From assembly GCA_007131625.1 (NCBI GenBank), contig SLQC01000388.1, forward strand, positions 1 to 7,708: DNA of 7,708 bases, read 5' to 3'. A program made the translations under genes and the position numbers. How positions within the stretch are numbered: the first letter of the stretch is position 1; the number at the start of each line of letters is the position of its first letter. The DNA comes from Balneolales bacterium. GTDB taxonomy: Bacteria; Bacteroidota; Rhodothermia; Balneolales; Natronogracilivirgulaceae. Of this stretch, positions 1 to 6,318 are shown piece by piece. Below the pieces are notes generated by a model. The model had not been told where the DNA came from, did not search any database, and saw only the letters and a list, made by a program, of their open reading frames with translations.

Positions 1-75
1 GACAGGTGCATTCGATTCGATGAAAAAATGCCATAAAATGCCGGCTTGTGACAGAAAATCGACCGGGAATTCCAT

Positions 76-151
76 AAAAAAAACAAAAAAAAGAAACCTC
101 CCCTCCAACTGATGGAAGTTTTTTGGCCAAATGAGATGAAGGAGGGGTGGT
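76..151 (-). terminator. inverted repeat with T tract, possible minus-strand terminator
   Basis: Bases 96-106 (ACCTCCCCTCC) and 141-151 (GGAGGGGTGGT) pair at 10 of 11 positions. Read on the minus strand, the stem is followed at once by a T-rich run (96 down to 76, broken only by single other bases), as in an intrinsic terminator. The loop is long (34 bases) and contains the palindrome TTTGGCCAAA. No minus-strand gene is seen directly upstream, so the role is unclear. It could instead insulate a gene left of the window. Confidence 0.3.
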
Positions 152-288
152 GAAATAAAAAATCGCTCAATTTAGGTCTGAGTTACCTCTAATTACCCAG
201 GCCTGTAATAATTTCAGGTCACTGATATGATTCACTTGCCCCCTTCCTTAAGCTCAACCGGTCAAGAGTACAGAAACAATCTCAAAAT

Positions 289-299
289 TGAATTGCATC
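289..299 (+). repeat. 11-base motif shared with the lipoprotein upstream region, copy 1
   Basis: TGAATTGCATC occurs here, 63 bases before the peptidase ATG, and again at 4525-4535, 37 bases before the lipoprotein ATG. Both downstream genes lie on the plus strand and encode exported proteins. An 11-base match between two AT-rich spacers can arise by chance, so a shared regulatory site is only a suggestion. Confidence 0.25.
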
Positions 300-362
300 A
301 AGTTTATTGATAGCTTCTTTCAACCTGATCCGTTTCTAACCCCGTATATAATCAGATAACTT

Positions 363-2033
363 ATGAATTATTCAAATAATGCATTTTATGAAAATCTTTA
401 TTTGCTAAAAGACAATTTTTCACTGCCGGTACTTTTAGCTGTCTTCCTGCTTACCTTTTTGCCTGCTCCCATCCGGGCTTATGAGTCACGTCCCCCGACA
501 TTTGAACCGCTGGAAACACTGGTCGATCTGCATGTCGGTGAATCCGCCGAGATCGCTCTCACCGACGGTACATTGGTGGAGCTAACCCTGCTTGAAATCA
601 GCGACGAACGTGACACCACGCCTCAGAACGCCGTTCGGCGCGCATCAGCCACCGTTGTTGTAAACGGTGAAAGGGTTACCATCGATTCCGGGAATTATCA
701 CCTTCCTGTGGAAGCCGGAGGAATACAGATCGATATTCCCGTTATTGCAGTCTATTACTACGTTTCCGGAAGTGACGACAGCAACCCGGCCGGCGGGAGA
801 TTCGACAGCAAAACGACCGGCGGAAGCGACGACCATAACAAAACCCTGTACGATATCCGAAAGATGGACGATGGCAGCAGCGATCGTGATCGCTGGAAAC
901 TGGAAAAAGATGCCCGGCTGCGTCTGTGGCCGGCGGATTCTCCCTTGATTGAACCGGGAACGTTCGTCTATCCCGTACGCCAGCGTTTTTTTTCCAGCGA
1001 GACGCAAGGAACCAATGTTCCAACTTTTGTCGATGGCGGTGATCGTCCTGACCGATCATCGGTCTACTACCATGAAGGCTTTGATATCGGTGGCTACGAA
1101 GGCAAGACTGATATTGTTGCTGCAACTGATGGAGTGATTGTGAGCATAGGCGATCAGCAGCTGGACGCAGAAAAACATCCTCCGGTGCGTCCGCGCTATG
1201 ATGTCCTGTATATTCTCGATGACCGCGGCTGGTATTATCGCTATTCTCACCTCAAATCGTTTGAAACCCGGCTTCAACTCGGCGAACGCGTCACCATGGG
1301 AGAGAAACTCGGCGATATTGGCAAGGAAGGCGGCAGTGGGGGCTGGGCTCACCTTCATTTTGACATCCATATGCCCGTACCCTCGGGTGAATTCGGACTG
1401 GTCTGCCCTTATGCGTATCTTTGGGAGACTTATCTGCGGGATTACAATCCGAATGTCATCGCCGTTGCCAGACCCCATCATCTGGTATATACCGGTGAGT
1501 CGGTCGAACTGGACGGCACGCGTTCATGGGTGCCCGACGGCCACATGGATTATGAATGGAGGCTGACTGATGGCACAACAGTTGCCTCTCCGAAATTCCG
1601 TACCAGCTACCATGAACCGGGAAGCTACAGTGAAATACTCAAAGTTACCGATGGACAGGGCAATTTGGATTATGACTTTGCCGCAGTTCAGGTACTCGAC
1701 CCTGATGATGAAGAGCTAATACCCCCGACGCTTCATGCAGCTTACCATCCGACGTTCAACATCCGGGCGGGCGATCCCGTCTATTTTGCTGTCCGTGCTT
1801 TCCGGCTGGATCCATCGGAAGGTCAGGAGGCCTGGGACTTCGGCGACGGGAGTCCGGTTGTGATCACTCACTCCCAACCCGGGGATCGGCATAAACCTGA
1901 TGGTTATGCCGAAACAGTGCATCGTTTCACCGAACCGGGCAACTATATAGTTACCGTACAGCGTACTAGCAATCAGGGCCTCAAAGCGACTGCTCGTTTA
2001 TTCGTAGAAGTTGGTCCGGACCAACTTCCATAA
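363..2033 (+). CDS. secreted M23 family metallopeptidase with two PKD-like domains
   Basis: The 556-residue product is a predicted zinc endopeptidase of the M23 (lysostaphin/LytM-like) family, whose members usually cut peptide cross-bridges of peptidoglycan. A hydrophobic stretch at about 20-36 followed by PIRA suggests a Sec signal peptide cleaved near residue 39; no lipobox is seen. Residues 50-130 look like a beta-rich domain, and 135-185 is a polar, Asp/Ser-rich linker. The catalytic domain covers about 200-360: HEGFD supplies His237 and Asp241, YSHL supplies His296, and HLH at 330-332 supplies the last ligand, so the site appears intact. Two PKD-like domains follow, at about 370-446 and 455-551; the second contains WDFGDG (491-496). 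An in-frame TAA at 357-359 supports the ATG at 363, though the long N-terminus leaves room for a later start. The gene stands alone and converges on the next one. The substrate is not evident; the PKD domains suggest binding outside the cell. Confidence 0.9.
   Translation: MNYSNNAFYENLYLLKDNFSLPVLLAVFLLTFLPAPIRAYESRPPTFEPLETLVDLHVGESAEIALTDGTLVELTLLEISDERDTTPQNAVRRASATVVVNGERVTIDSGNYHLPVEAGGIQIDIPVIAVYYYVSGSDDSNPAGGRFDSKTTGGSDDHNKTLYDIRKMDDGSSDRDRWKLEKDARLRLWPADSPLIEPGTFVYPVRQRFFSSETQGTNVPTFVDGGDRPDRSSVYYHEGFDIGGYEGKTDIVAATDGVIVSIGDQQLDAEKHPPVRPRYDVLYILDDRGWYYRYSHLKSFETRLQLGERVTMGEKLGDIGKEGGSGGWAHLHFDIHMPVPSGEFGLVCPYAYLWETYLRDYNPNVIAVARPHHLVYTGESVELDGTRSWVPDGHMDYEWRLTDGTTVASPKFRTSYHEPGSYSEILKVTDGQGNLDYDFAAVQVLDPDDEELIPPTLHAAYHPTFNIRAGDPVYFAVRAFRLDPSEGQEAWDFGDGSPVVITHSQPGDRHKPDGYAETVHRFTEPGNYIVTVQRTSNQGLKATARLFVEVGPDQLP
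2007..2028. terminator. perfect 22-bp palindrome, possible bidirectional terminator
   Basis: GAAGTTGGTCC is followed directly by its exact reverse complement. The palindrome overlaps the last codons of the M23 peptidase gene and lies 16 bases past the stop of the converging minus-strand frame, which fits a shared terminator hairpin. No T-run follows on either strand, which argues against an ordinary intrinsic terminator; a protein binding site is the alternative. AACCGGTT (2032-2039) and AATTCCGGAATT (2065-2076) are further CCGG-centred palindromes close by. Confidence 0.4.
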
Positions 2034-2044
2034 CCGGTTTACCC

Positions 2045-2683
2045 TCAACAATCAACTCTTTCTGAATTCCGGAATTGGCGAGCCGGGCGGTTGGCCTCGT
2101 CGTTGCCTGAAACATAATAATGATTGTCTGAAGCCACAGCATTGTGTGCTGTGATGATACCTAAACCTTCAACCCTATGCGGTGTATCCGTTGCATTAAA
2201 TACTTCATATATGTTTCCGCCCAAATCACCACGGCAGGACATGAATACTTTCTCCTGCAAACGCAGGATATTACACATGTCCATATGCCAGAATGAATAA
2301 TCTTTAACAGGGCCGTATTCTTCTGTTACCAATTGATTGTACTCAATGGTCAGTTTTAAAATTTGCAACTGGTTGTGATCCATATATTGAATGGTATAGA
2401 ATTCATCATCGGATCCCGGCCAGAAAGCGCCTGTTTGGGCCGGTGTATTGACCAATCCGCCTTCCGACATAATAATCCTTCCCGGATAGATTACATCCTC
2501 TGAAGTGTTGACAAAAAAAGAACCGACATTTTCCATGGCCGGTGATATAAATGCGGCTGTCAACCGATCCGGATTAGATGGATTTATTTTTACAACCCAT
2601 TGTGTCCATGTCTCCTGATCGAAGTCGTGAACTCTATAATATATCATTCCCTGCTTATCTGATTGCACGGGTGGCCAATTCAA
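2045..2683 (-). CDS. hypothetical protein, propeller-like, probably a gene fragment
   Basis: I do not recognise this protein. The frame gives 212 residues from a TTG, with no signal peptide, membrane segment or clear catalytic motif. It is rich in aromatic and beta-strand-like segments spaced as in beta-propeller blades, such as EFYTIQYM, NIYEVFN and NHYYVSG. Protein-like sequence continues upstream of the TTG in the same frame to 2764, where a TGA closes it, yet that extension has no ATG or GTG. The first ATG in frame is at 2647. The open frame also runs 26 bases into the 3' end of the wzi-like gene. A missing start, missing export signal and lower GC than the flanking genes suggest the 3' remnant of a larger secreted protein. 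It could still be a short gene translated from TTG 2683 or ATG 2647. Its stop is 11 bases from the stop of the converging peptidase gene. Confidence 0.5.
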   Translation of the reverse strand: MNWPPVQSDKQGMIYYRVHDFDQETWTQWVVKINPSNPDRLTAAFISPAMENVGSFFVNTSEDVIYPGRIIMSEGGLVNTPAQTGAFWPGSDDEFYTIQYMDHNQLQILKLTIEYNQLVTEEYGPVKDYSFWHMDMCNILRLQEKVFMSCRGDLGGNIYEVFNATDTPHRVEGLGIITAHNAVASDNHYYVSGNDEANRPARQFRNSERVDC

Positions 2684-2738
2684 ATAACAGGCTTCTCCCT
2701 TTTCGGAGGTATGGATCCCGCCACTTTGCTTGATAAGA

Positions 2739-4211
2739 TCACCGTGAACGCCACCACAGCGATATCATCACTCCGAAATTTCGGGCATACGCCTCACCGA
2801 CATCCAGAGCCAGTGTGGCTGCGGCCTCAATGGATGGATGGAACATCCCGGTCTTCGTTTCCAACATGAACGACCACTGGTCTTTGCGGTCGGTCAATCC
2901 GATGTCCCAGTTACCTTCAAAGTCGTGCACTCTTCCCGCTCCATAATTCCGGCTGTAGGTGGAAAAAAAACGCCAGTCGACCGGACCTGCGTATCCCATC
3001 AGCCCCACATGATGACCGACAATCTGATTGTTTACCACCCCGTAATGATCCCGGTCTCCAAATAAAAGTGGATTGCCGATGGCCCTGCCGTAATAAGTCC
3101 ATCCACCGCGGTATGCCCTGTGATTGTAATAATTGACGTGCTGATGCCGGTCTCTGTGGGGATAGCGGGTCAATCCGTCAAGAGTATTGATGTGTTCGTA
3201 GTTGATGGCTTTGATCAGCGGACGGTGTTCGCGTCGCCAATCGGACGGACGATCCGCGCGCCAACGGGTTCGCGAATCGGGCCGAAGCTCGATCCAGGCA
3301 CCCCACATGCCGTCCCAGGGAGTTCCGAACCGCGCATTCGGTGTATCTTCCAGAATAAATTGGCGGCTGATCGACATTTTATATCGGCCCAGATTGACCA
3401 TCAAAGCAAAATCATAAGAACCAACATGATTCTGATAACGATTCTGCAGCTCTCCCCCTTCGAAAATTTCCCTGGAGTCGCTGGCAAGAGATATAAAAAC
3501 ATCCCGGAAGGCGCGCAGGTTAACGGGAGCCTCTCCGTGAATCGGCGAATCCCCGCCCCATTGTGCAAAATGTTTGAGTCCTGCCCTGGGGGCAACCGGG
3601 GCATCTTCACTGAATATCCGGAGATAGAGATGTTTCTGATGGAGCAGAACGCCGTCGACATATCTGTATTCAGTATCTTCCAACCAACCATGCGCCAGGG
3701 ATGCATCATAATAGACCACACGCCGGGTTCCCGGGACTGGCTGAAATCCGTCGGTGGCAAAGGTGATTTTGGGCATCGGCCGGGCGTTGTGGGACAGATC
3801 CACTGTTCCCATGGAAAGCTCCGGGTGTAGCAGACCGAAATCTTCGCGTTTACGTCCGGCCCAGAGCATAAAATGTCCGTACCCTGCCTGCACATATGCT
3901 TCCCGAAGCCGGATTACGGACTGACCGGAGCCCTGAAACAGGATATTGCCACCGGATGCAAGCGAGATACCCGACTCCCGGGTTCTCTTCCAGGATCCGG
4001 AAATATTATATGTGGTATTCGCACTATAGCGGTTCAATTCACCGAACCGGTTGGAATGCAACCAGAACGGCATATCTCCAGAACTGCTTACCGCACCCCG
4101 CCACTTCCATCCCCAGCTGACATCAGATTGCGAGATCTGTGCATGTGCTTCCTTTCCCGGCATTGCCGATCCGAATGTCATCACCACTGAAGCAACTAAC
4201 ATACACACCAT
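2739..4211 (-). CDS. wzi: capsule assembly Wzi-family outer-membrane protein
   Basis: The product resembles the Wzi capsule assembly family (Caps_assemb_Wzi) of Bacteroidota and relatives. E. coli Wzi is an outer-membrane barrel that helps anchor capsule at the surface. From the ATG at 4211 it has about 490 residues. The start is a hydrophobic signal sequence with a likely cut after KEAHA. Family-like segments include PFWLHSNRFGELNRY, LREAYVQAGYGHFMLWAGRK and WTYYGRAIGNPLLF. Many alternating polar/aromatic strands and the C-terminal MISLWW fit a barrel. The frame is open upstream to a TTG at 4325, with a GTG at 4280, but a terminator-like hairpin occupies 4223-4255, so I prefer 4211. That start leaves the signal peptide without positive charge; the CTG at 4220 would add a lysine and read like MKVMVCML. 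The start is therefore uncertain, the family call is not. The neighbouring dehydrogenase and sugar transferase fit a capsule locus. Confidence 0.85.
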   Translation of the reverse strand: MVCMLVASVVMTFGSAMPGKEAHAQISQSDVSWGWKWRGAVSSSGDMPFWLHSNRFGELNRYSANTTYNISGSWKRTRESGISLASGGNILFQGSGQSVIRLREAYVQAGYGHFMLWAGRKREDFGLLHPELSMGTVDLSHNARPMPKITFATDGFQPVPGTRRVVYYDASLAHGWLEDTEYRYVDGVLLHQKHLYLRIFSEDAPVAPRAGLKHFAQWGGDSPIHGEAPVNLRAFRDVFISLASDSREIFEGGELQNRYQNHVGSYDFALMVNLGRYKMSISRQFILEDTPNARFGTPWDGMWGAWIELRPDSRTRWRADRPSDWRREHRPLIKAINYEHINTLDGLTRYPHRDRHQHVNYYNHRAYRGGWTYYGRAIGNPLLFGDRDHYGVVNNQIVGHHVGLMGYAGPVDWRFFSTYSRNYGAGRVHDFEGNWDIGLTDRKDQWSFMLETKTGMFHPSIEAAATLALDVGEAYARNFGVMISLWWRSR

Positions 4212-4222
4212 AACCTTCAGAC

Positions 4223-4255
4223 AAAAAAAGCGAAAGCAACTGCTTCGCTTTTTTT
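4223..4255. terminator. hairpin with T tracts on both strands, just before wzi
   Basis: Seven A residues (4223-4229), a stem GCGAA(A)GC pairing with GCTTCGC (one bulged A, loop about 4 bases), and seven T residues (4249-4255) form a bidirectional intrinsic-terminator shape. It ends 11 bases upstream of the first ATG of the wzi-like gene. In the minus direction it could act as a leader attenuator for wzi, or end transcripts arriving from upstream. It overlaps the open N-terminal extension of the wzi frame, which argues against translation starting at 4325. Confidence 0.6.
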
Positions 4256-4572
4256 GATAACCAAGAATTAATAAAAACACGATATCTCTAATAAAAACAT
4301 GAACGTTCCATCGGCAAATAATCAACGGTAACCAGGAATCAATTATCTAAACAAAAGGTAATGTCACTAATCAGGCAATTTTTGTAAAATACAAACTTCA
4401 ATTTCTATAAACTTTCATGATTCTATTCGCAAACTTTGTAATAAGATGTTACATGGTTAAAAAATATTCGGATTCTGAAAATATCGCCAAATAATACTCG
4501 TACTTCAGGTACAAAGGATTTAAATGAATTGCATCCGAATACTAATAATCAACCATAAAACGGGTAGCTATT
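4256..4572. other. AT-rich intergenic region between wzi and the lipoprotein gene
   Basis: This divergent spacer should carry promoters for both flanking genes, but I find no convincing -10/-35 or Bacteroidota-type TAnnTTTG pair. Visible structure is a perfect small hairpin TTTGTA-AAA-TACAAA at 4381-4395, and a 9-base inverted repeat TATTCGGAT (4465-4473) / ATCCGAATA (4533-4541). The second copy of TGAATTGCATC lies at 4525-4535, overlapping the right arm. No gene is supported here apart from the possible wzi N-terminal extension. Confidence 0.5.
4525..4535 (+). repeat. 11-base motif shared with the peptidase upstream region, copy 2
   Basis: TGAATTGCATC matches 289-299 exactly. It lies 37 bases upstream of the lipoprotein ATG and overlaps one arm of the inverted repeat at 4533-4541, which places it where a regulator could bind. 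Chance is not excluded. Confidence 0.25.
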
Positions 4573-4767
4573 ATGTATAAGAATGTATTGGCATTAATTT
4601 CCCTTTTCATCATCGGAATAGCAGCATGTGATCCTGATCCGCCGGATCCGCGAGAGGTACAGCAGGAAGATCCGGAGGAGATATTACCTGAAGAACAAAC
4701 AGATATGGGTGAGTCGGCGGATACCAATGCTGACGAAAACAGGATTGTATTATCAGGTTCCGAATAG
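4573..4767 (+). CDS. small acidic lipoprotein, unknown function
   Basis: This 64-residue protein begins with a short lipoprotein signal: MYKN, a hydrophobic core (VLALISLFIIGI) and the lipobox IAAC with Cys19. The mature part of about 46 residues is very acidic and proline-rich at its start (CDPDPPDPRE), with many Glu and Asp and few hydrophobic residues, so it is probably extended or disordered once anchored. No known domain is recognised. It lies on the strand opposite to the capsule genes: it diverges from wzi across a 361-base spacer and converges with the dehydrogenase, ending 9 bases from that gene's stop. The clean lipobox and composition argue for a real gene despite its length. Whether it takes part in capsule export or is a small envelope protein of its own cannot be told from sequence. 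Confidence 0.65.
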   Translation: MYKNVLALISLFIIGIAACDPDPPDPREVQQEDPEEILPEEQTDMGESADTNADENRIVLSGSE

Positions 4768-4776
4768 TATTTTTAT

Positions 4777-6132
4777 TCACGCCTTCCACACCTGTCCGGG
4801 CTTCACCCCTACCCGGCCATTCATTGCATTTCGGGTGTCTACGATACAGTCGGACCATCCGGCCAGTGCATCGTAATCCACATTGGCGTGATCGGTGGCT
4901 ATTACAACCGCATCAAAATCGGAGATTACCGCTTCATTCCATGCGACCGACTCTGTCCCGGCCCAGTGGGGATGCTCGCGAGTTGGACGAATAACCGGCA
5001 CATACGGATCGTAATACGCCACTTCGGCACCCATTTTATTGTATAAATCCATCAGTTTGTAGGTGGGTGATTCGCGGTCATCGTCCACATTGGGCTTGTA
5101 GGCCAGGCCAATCAGCAATATCCGACTGCCGTTGACCGCTTTTTTGTGCGCATTGAGGGCGTCGATTGTCCGGTGCACCACATAGTTCGGCATGTCGGTG
5201 TTGATTTCGCCGGCCAGTTCAATAAACCGGGTGTTTTGCTCGAATTCGCGCGCTTTCCAGGTCAGGTAAAAGGGATCGATCGGGATGCAGTGTCCGCCCA
5301 GGCCCGGACCCGGTGTGAATTTCATAAAACCGAATGGTTTGGTAGCGGCTGAGTCGAGCACTTCGTGAATATCGATGCCCATCGAATGGTAGACGATTTT
5401 GAGTTCGTTGACCAGCGCGATGTTGACCGACCGGAAGATGTTTTCTGTAAGCTTCACAGCCTCGGCAGTGTTTGTATCGCTTACCGGGACAGCCTGCACT
5501 ATCGCCGATTCATACAACGCCATCGCAAGTTTCAGCGCATTGGCACCATGTCCGCCCACTACTTTGGGAATCTTCGCTGTATTGAAATCAGTATTACCCG
5601 GATCTTCGCGCTCGGGACTATATGCCACATAAAAATCGGTTTCAGCGCTGAGTCCGGACCCCTCCTCCAGCAGCGGGATGATAAGCTCCCTGGTCGTGCC
5701 AGGCCAGGTAGTCGATTCCAGGACGACCAGCTGCCCTTTGCGCAGATGCTGTGCTACCGTTCGCACCGTCGCCTCAACAAAACTCATATCCGGTTCGCGG
5801 TGCCCATCCAGCGGCGTCGGTACACAGAGCAGAACAGCGTCAGCCTCCGGTATGAGGTTGAAGTCGGTGGTCGCCTCGCAGATGTCCGACTTGGCCAGTA
5901 TCTGCATCATTTCGTACCCCAGGTGTTTGATGTAGGGATGTCCCTCGCGGATGCACGCAATTTTTTTTGCGTCGATGTCGAAGCCGATAACCGGCATCTG
6001 CTTATTGTGGAACGTCCACATTAGCGGCAAGCCGACATAGCCGAGTCCTACAATACCCACTGTAAAGTTTCTTGAAGCTATTCTCCTAATTAGTTGATCC
6101 ACAGCTAAATGTAAACTGCTGCTTTTATCCAT
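4777..6132 (-). CDS. wbpA: UDP-N-acetyl-D-glucosamine 6-dehydrogenase (WbpA-type)
   Basis: A 451-residue cytoplasmic NAD-dependent nucleotide-sugar dehydrogenase. It would oxidise C6 of UDP-GlcNAc (or a related UDP-sugar) to the uronic acid in two steps, giving a precursor for capsule or O-antigen. The Rossmann motif GLGYVGLP is at 29-36. ESTTWPGTT (139-147) and SPEREDPGN (172-180) are typical of the WbpA branch. K227, E230 and N231 lie in the central helix. The catalytic cysteine is Cys282 in GLGGHCIPIDP. The C-terminal UDP-binding domain has GLAYKPNVDDDRESP (342-356). Length and N-terminal extension before the Rossmann fold match WbpA relatives, supporting the ATG at 6132. It lies just downstream of the sugar transferase on the same strand, likely co-transcribed. 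An inverted repeat abuts its start codon. UDP-glucose or UDP-ManNAc dehydrogenase are less likely alternatives. Confidence 0.9.
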   Translation of the reverse strand: MDKSSSLHLAVDQLIRRIASRNFTVGIVGLGYVGLPLMWTFHNKQMPVIGFDIDAKKIACIREGHPYIKHLGYEMMQILAKSDICEATTDFNLIPEADAVLLCVPTPLDGHREPDMSFVEATVRTVAQHLRKGQLVVLESTTWPGTTRELIIPLLEEGSGLSAETDFYVAYSPEREDPGNTDFNTAKIPKVVGGHGANALKLAMALYESAIVQAVPVSDTNTAEAVKLTENIFRSVNIALVNELKIVYHSMGIDIHEVLDSAATKPFGFMKFTPGPGLGGHCIPIDPFYLTWKAREFEQNTRFIELAGEINTDMPNYVVHRTIDALNAHKKAVNGSRILLIGLAYKPNVDDDRESPTYKLMDLYNKMGAEVAYYDPYVPVIRPTREHPHWAGTESVAWNEAVISDFDAVVIATDHANVDYDALAGWSDCIVDTRNAMNGRVGVKPGQVWKA

Positions 6133-6174
6133 TTGCGTATTGTTAATTAATTGTGATCAGTTTGAATACGCAAA
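6132..6174. repeat. 10-base inverted repeat flush with the wbpA-like start codon
   Basis: TTTGCGTATT (6132-6141) and AATACGCAAA (6165-6174) are exact reverse complements around a 23-base AT-rich spacer that holds TTAATTAA and TGATCA. In the minus-strand transcript the downstream arm ends on the A of the dehydrogenase ATG, so a folded stem would bury the ribosome landing site. As DNA it could be an operator dyad. It sits in the 54-base gap left if the sugar transferase frame is read to its second stop. Confidence 0.5.
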
Positions 6175-6186
6175 ATATAAACAATA

Positions 6187-6318
6187 TTACCCACTTCTGG
6201 CTCTTTTTATAATGATATTGTATAGTGCAGAAAATAAATACGTTATATCAGTCATCAACGGCCGCTCTGAATACCTGATCAGATAGTGATACTCAGATTG
6301 TTGCACTTCTTCAAAGCT
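6187..6318 (-). pseudogene. C-terminal remainder of the sugar transferase beyond an in-frame TAA
   Basis: Directly after the TAA at 6319-6321 the same frame stays open for 43 codons, beginning SFEEVQQSEYHYL and ending in LYNIIIKRARSG before a TAA at 6187-6189. From memory of the family, related sugar transferases continue after PPFYADLP with a lysine, an acidic helix, a segment like 'TDWRYFWKAFYNI', and a basic end, which is what is seen here. This stretch therefore looks like the true C-terminus cut off by a nonsense change (for example AAA to TAA), not like spacer DNA. Whether it is ever translated is unknown. Confidence 0.65.

Larger units (their letters stand above)
1..362. other. intergenic region without a convincing gene
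   Basis: No reading frame of useful length with protein-like composition is visible on either strand. The stretch holds an A-rich tract at 76-96, a long inverted repeat (96-106 with 141-151), and an 11-base motif at 289-299 that recurs upstream of the lipoprotein gene. Its last 60 bases are the leader of the M23 peptidase gene. A perfect TATAAT stands at 347-352, only 10 bases before the ATG at 363, with no good -35 element at normal spacing. If it were a real -10 element the transcript would be nearly leaderless. Confidence 0.6.

Noticed and set aside
1..75. Minus-strand frame starting at ATG 75 and running off the left edge (25 codons, beginning MEFPVDFLSQAG)
   Set aside because: Too short to judge, with no recognisable motif; the T-rich run directly upstream is poor support for a start. 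The sequence to the left is needed.
347..352. Perfect TATAAT before the peptidase gene
   Set aside because: No -35 element at normal spacing, and the start would fall within a few bases of the ATG. AT-rich leaders often contain this hexamer by chance.
3120..3830. Long open frame on the plus strand opposite wzi
   Set aside because: It lies wholly antisense to a well-supported Wzi-family gene, and its translation has no domain-like pattern. It is a by-product of the codon usage of the real gene.
5365..6024. Long open frame on the plus strand opposite the dehydrogenase gene
   Set aside because: Antisense to a gene with complete catalytic motifs; its translation is rich in Arg, His and Cys and resembles no family.
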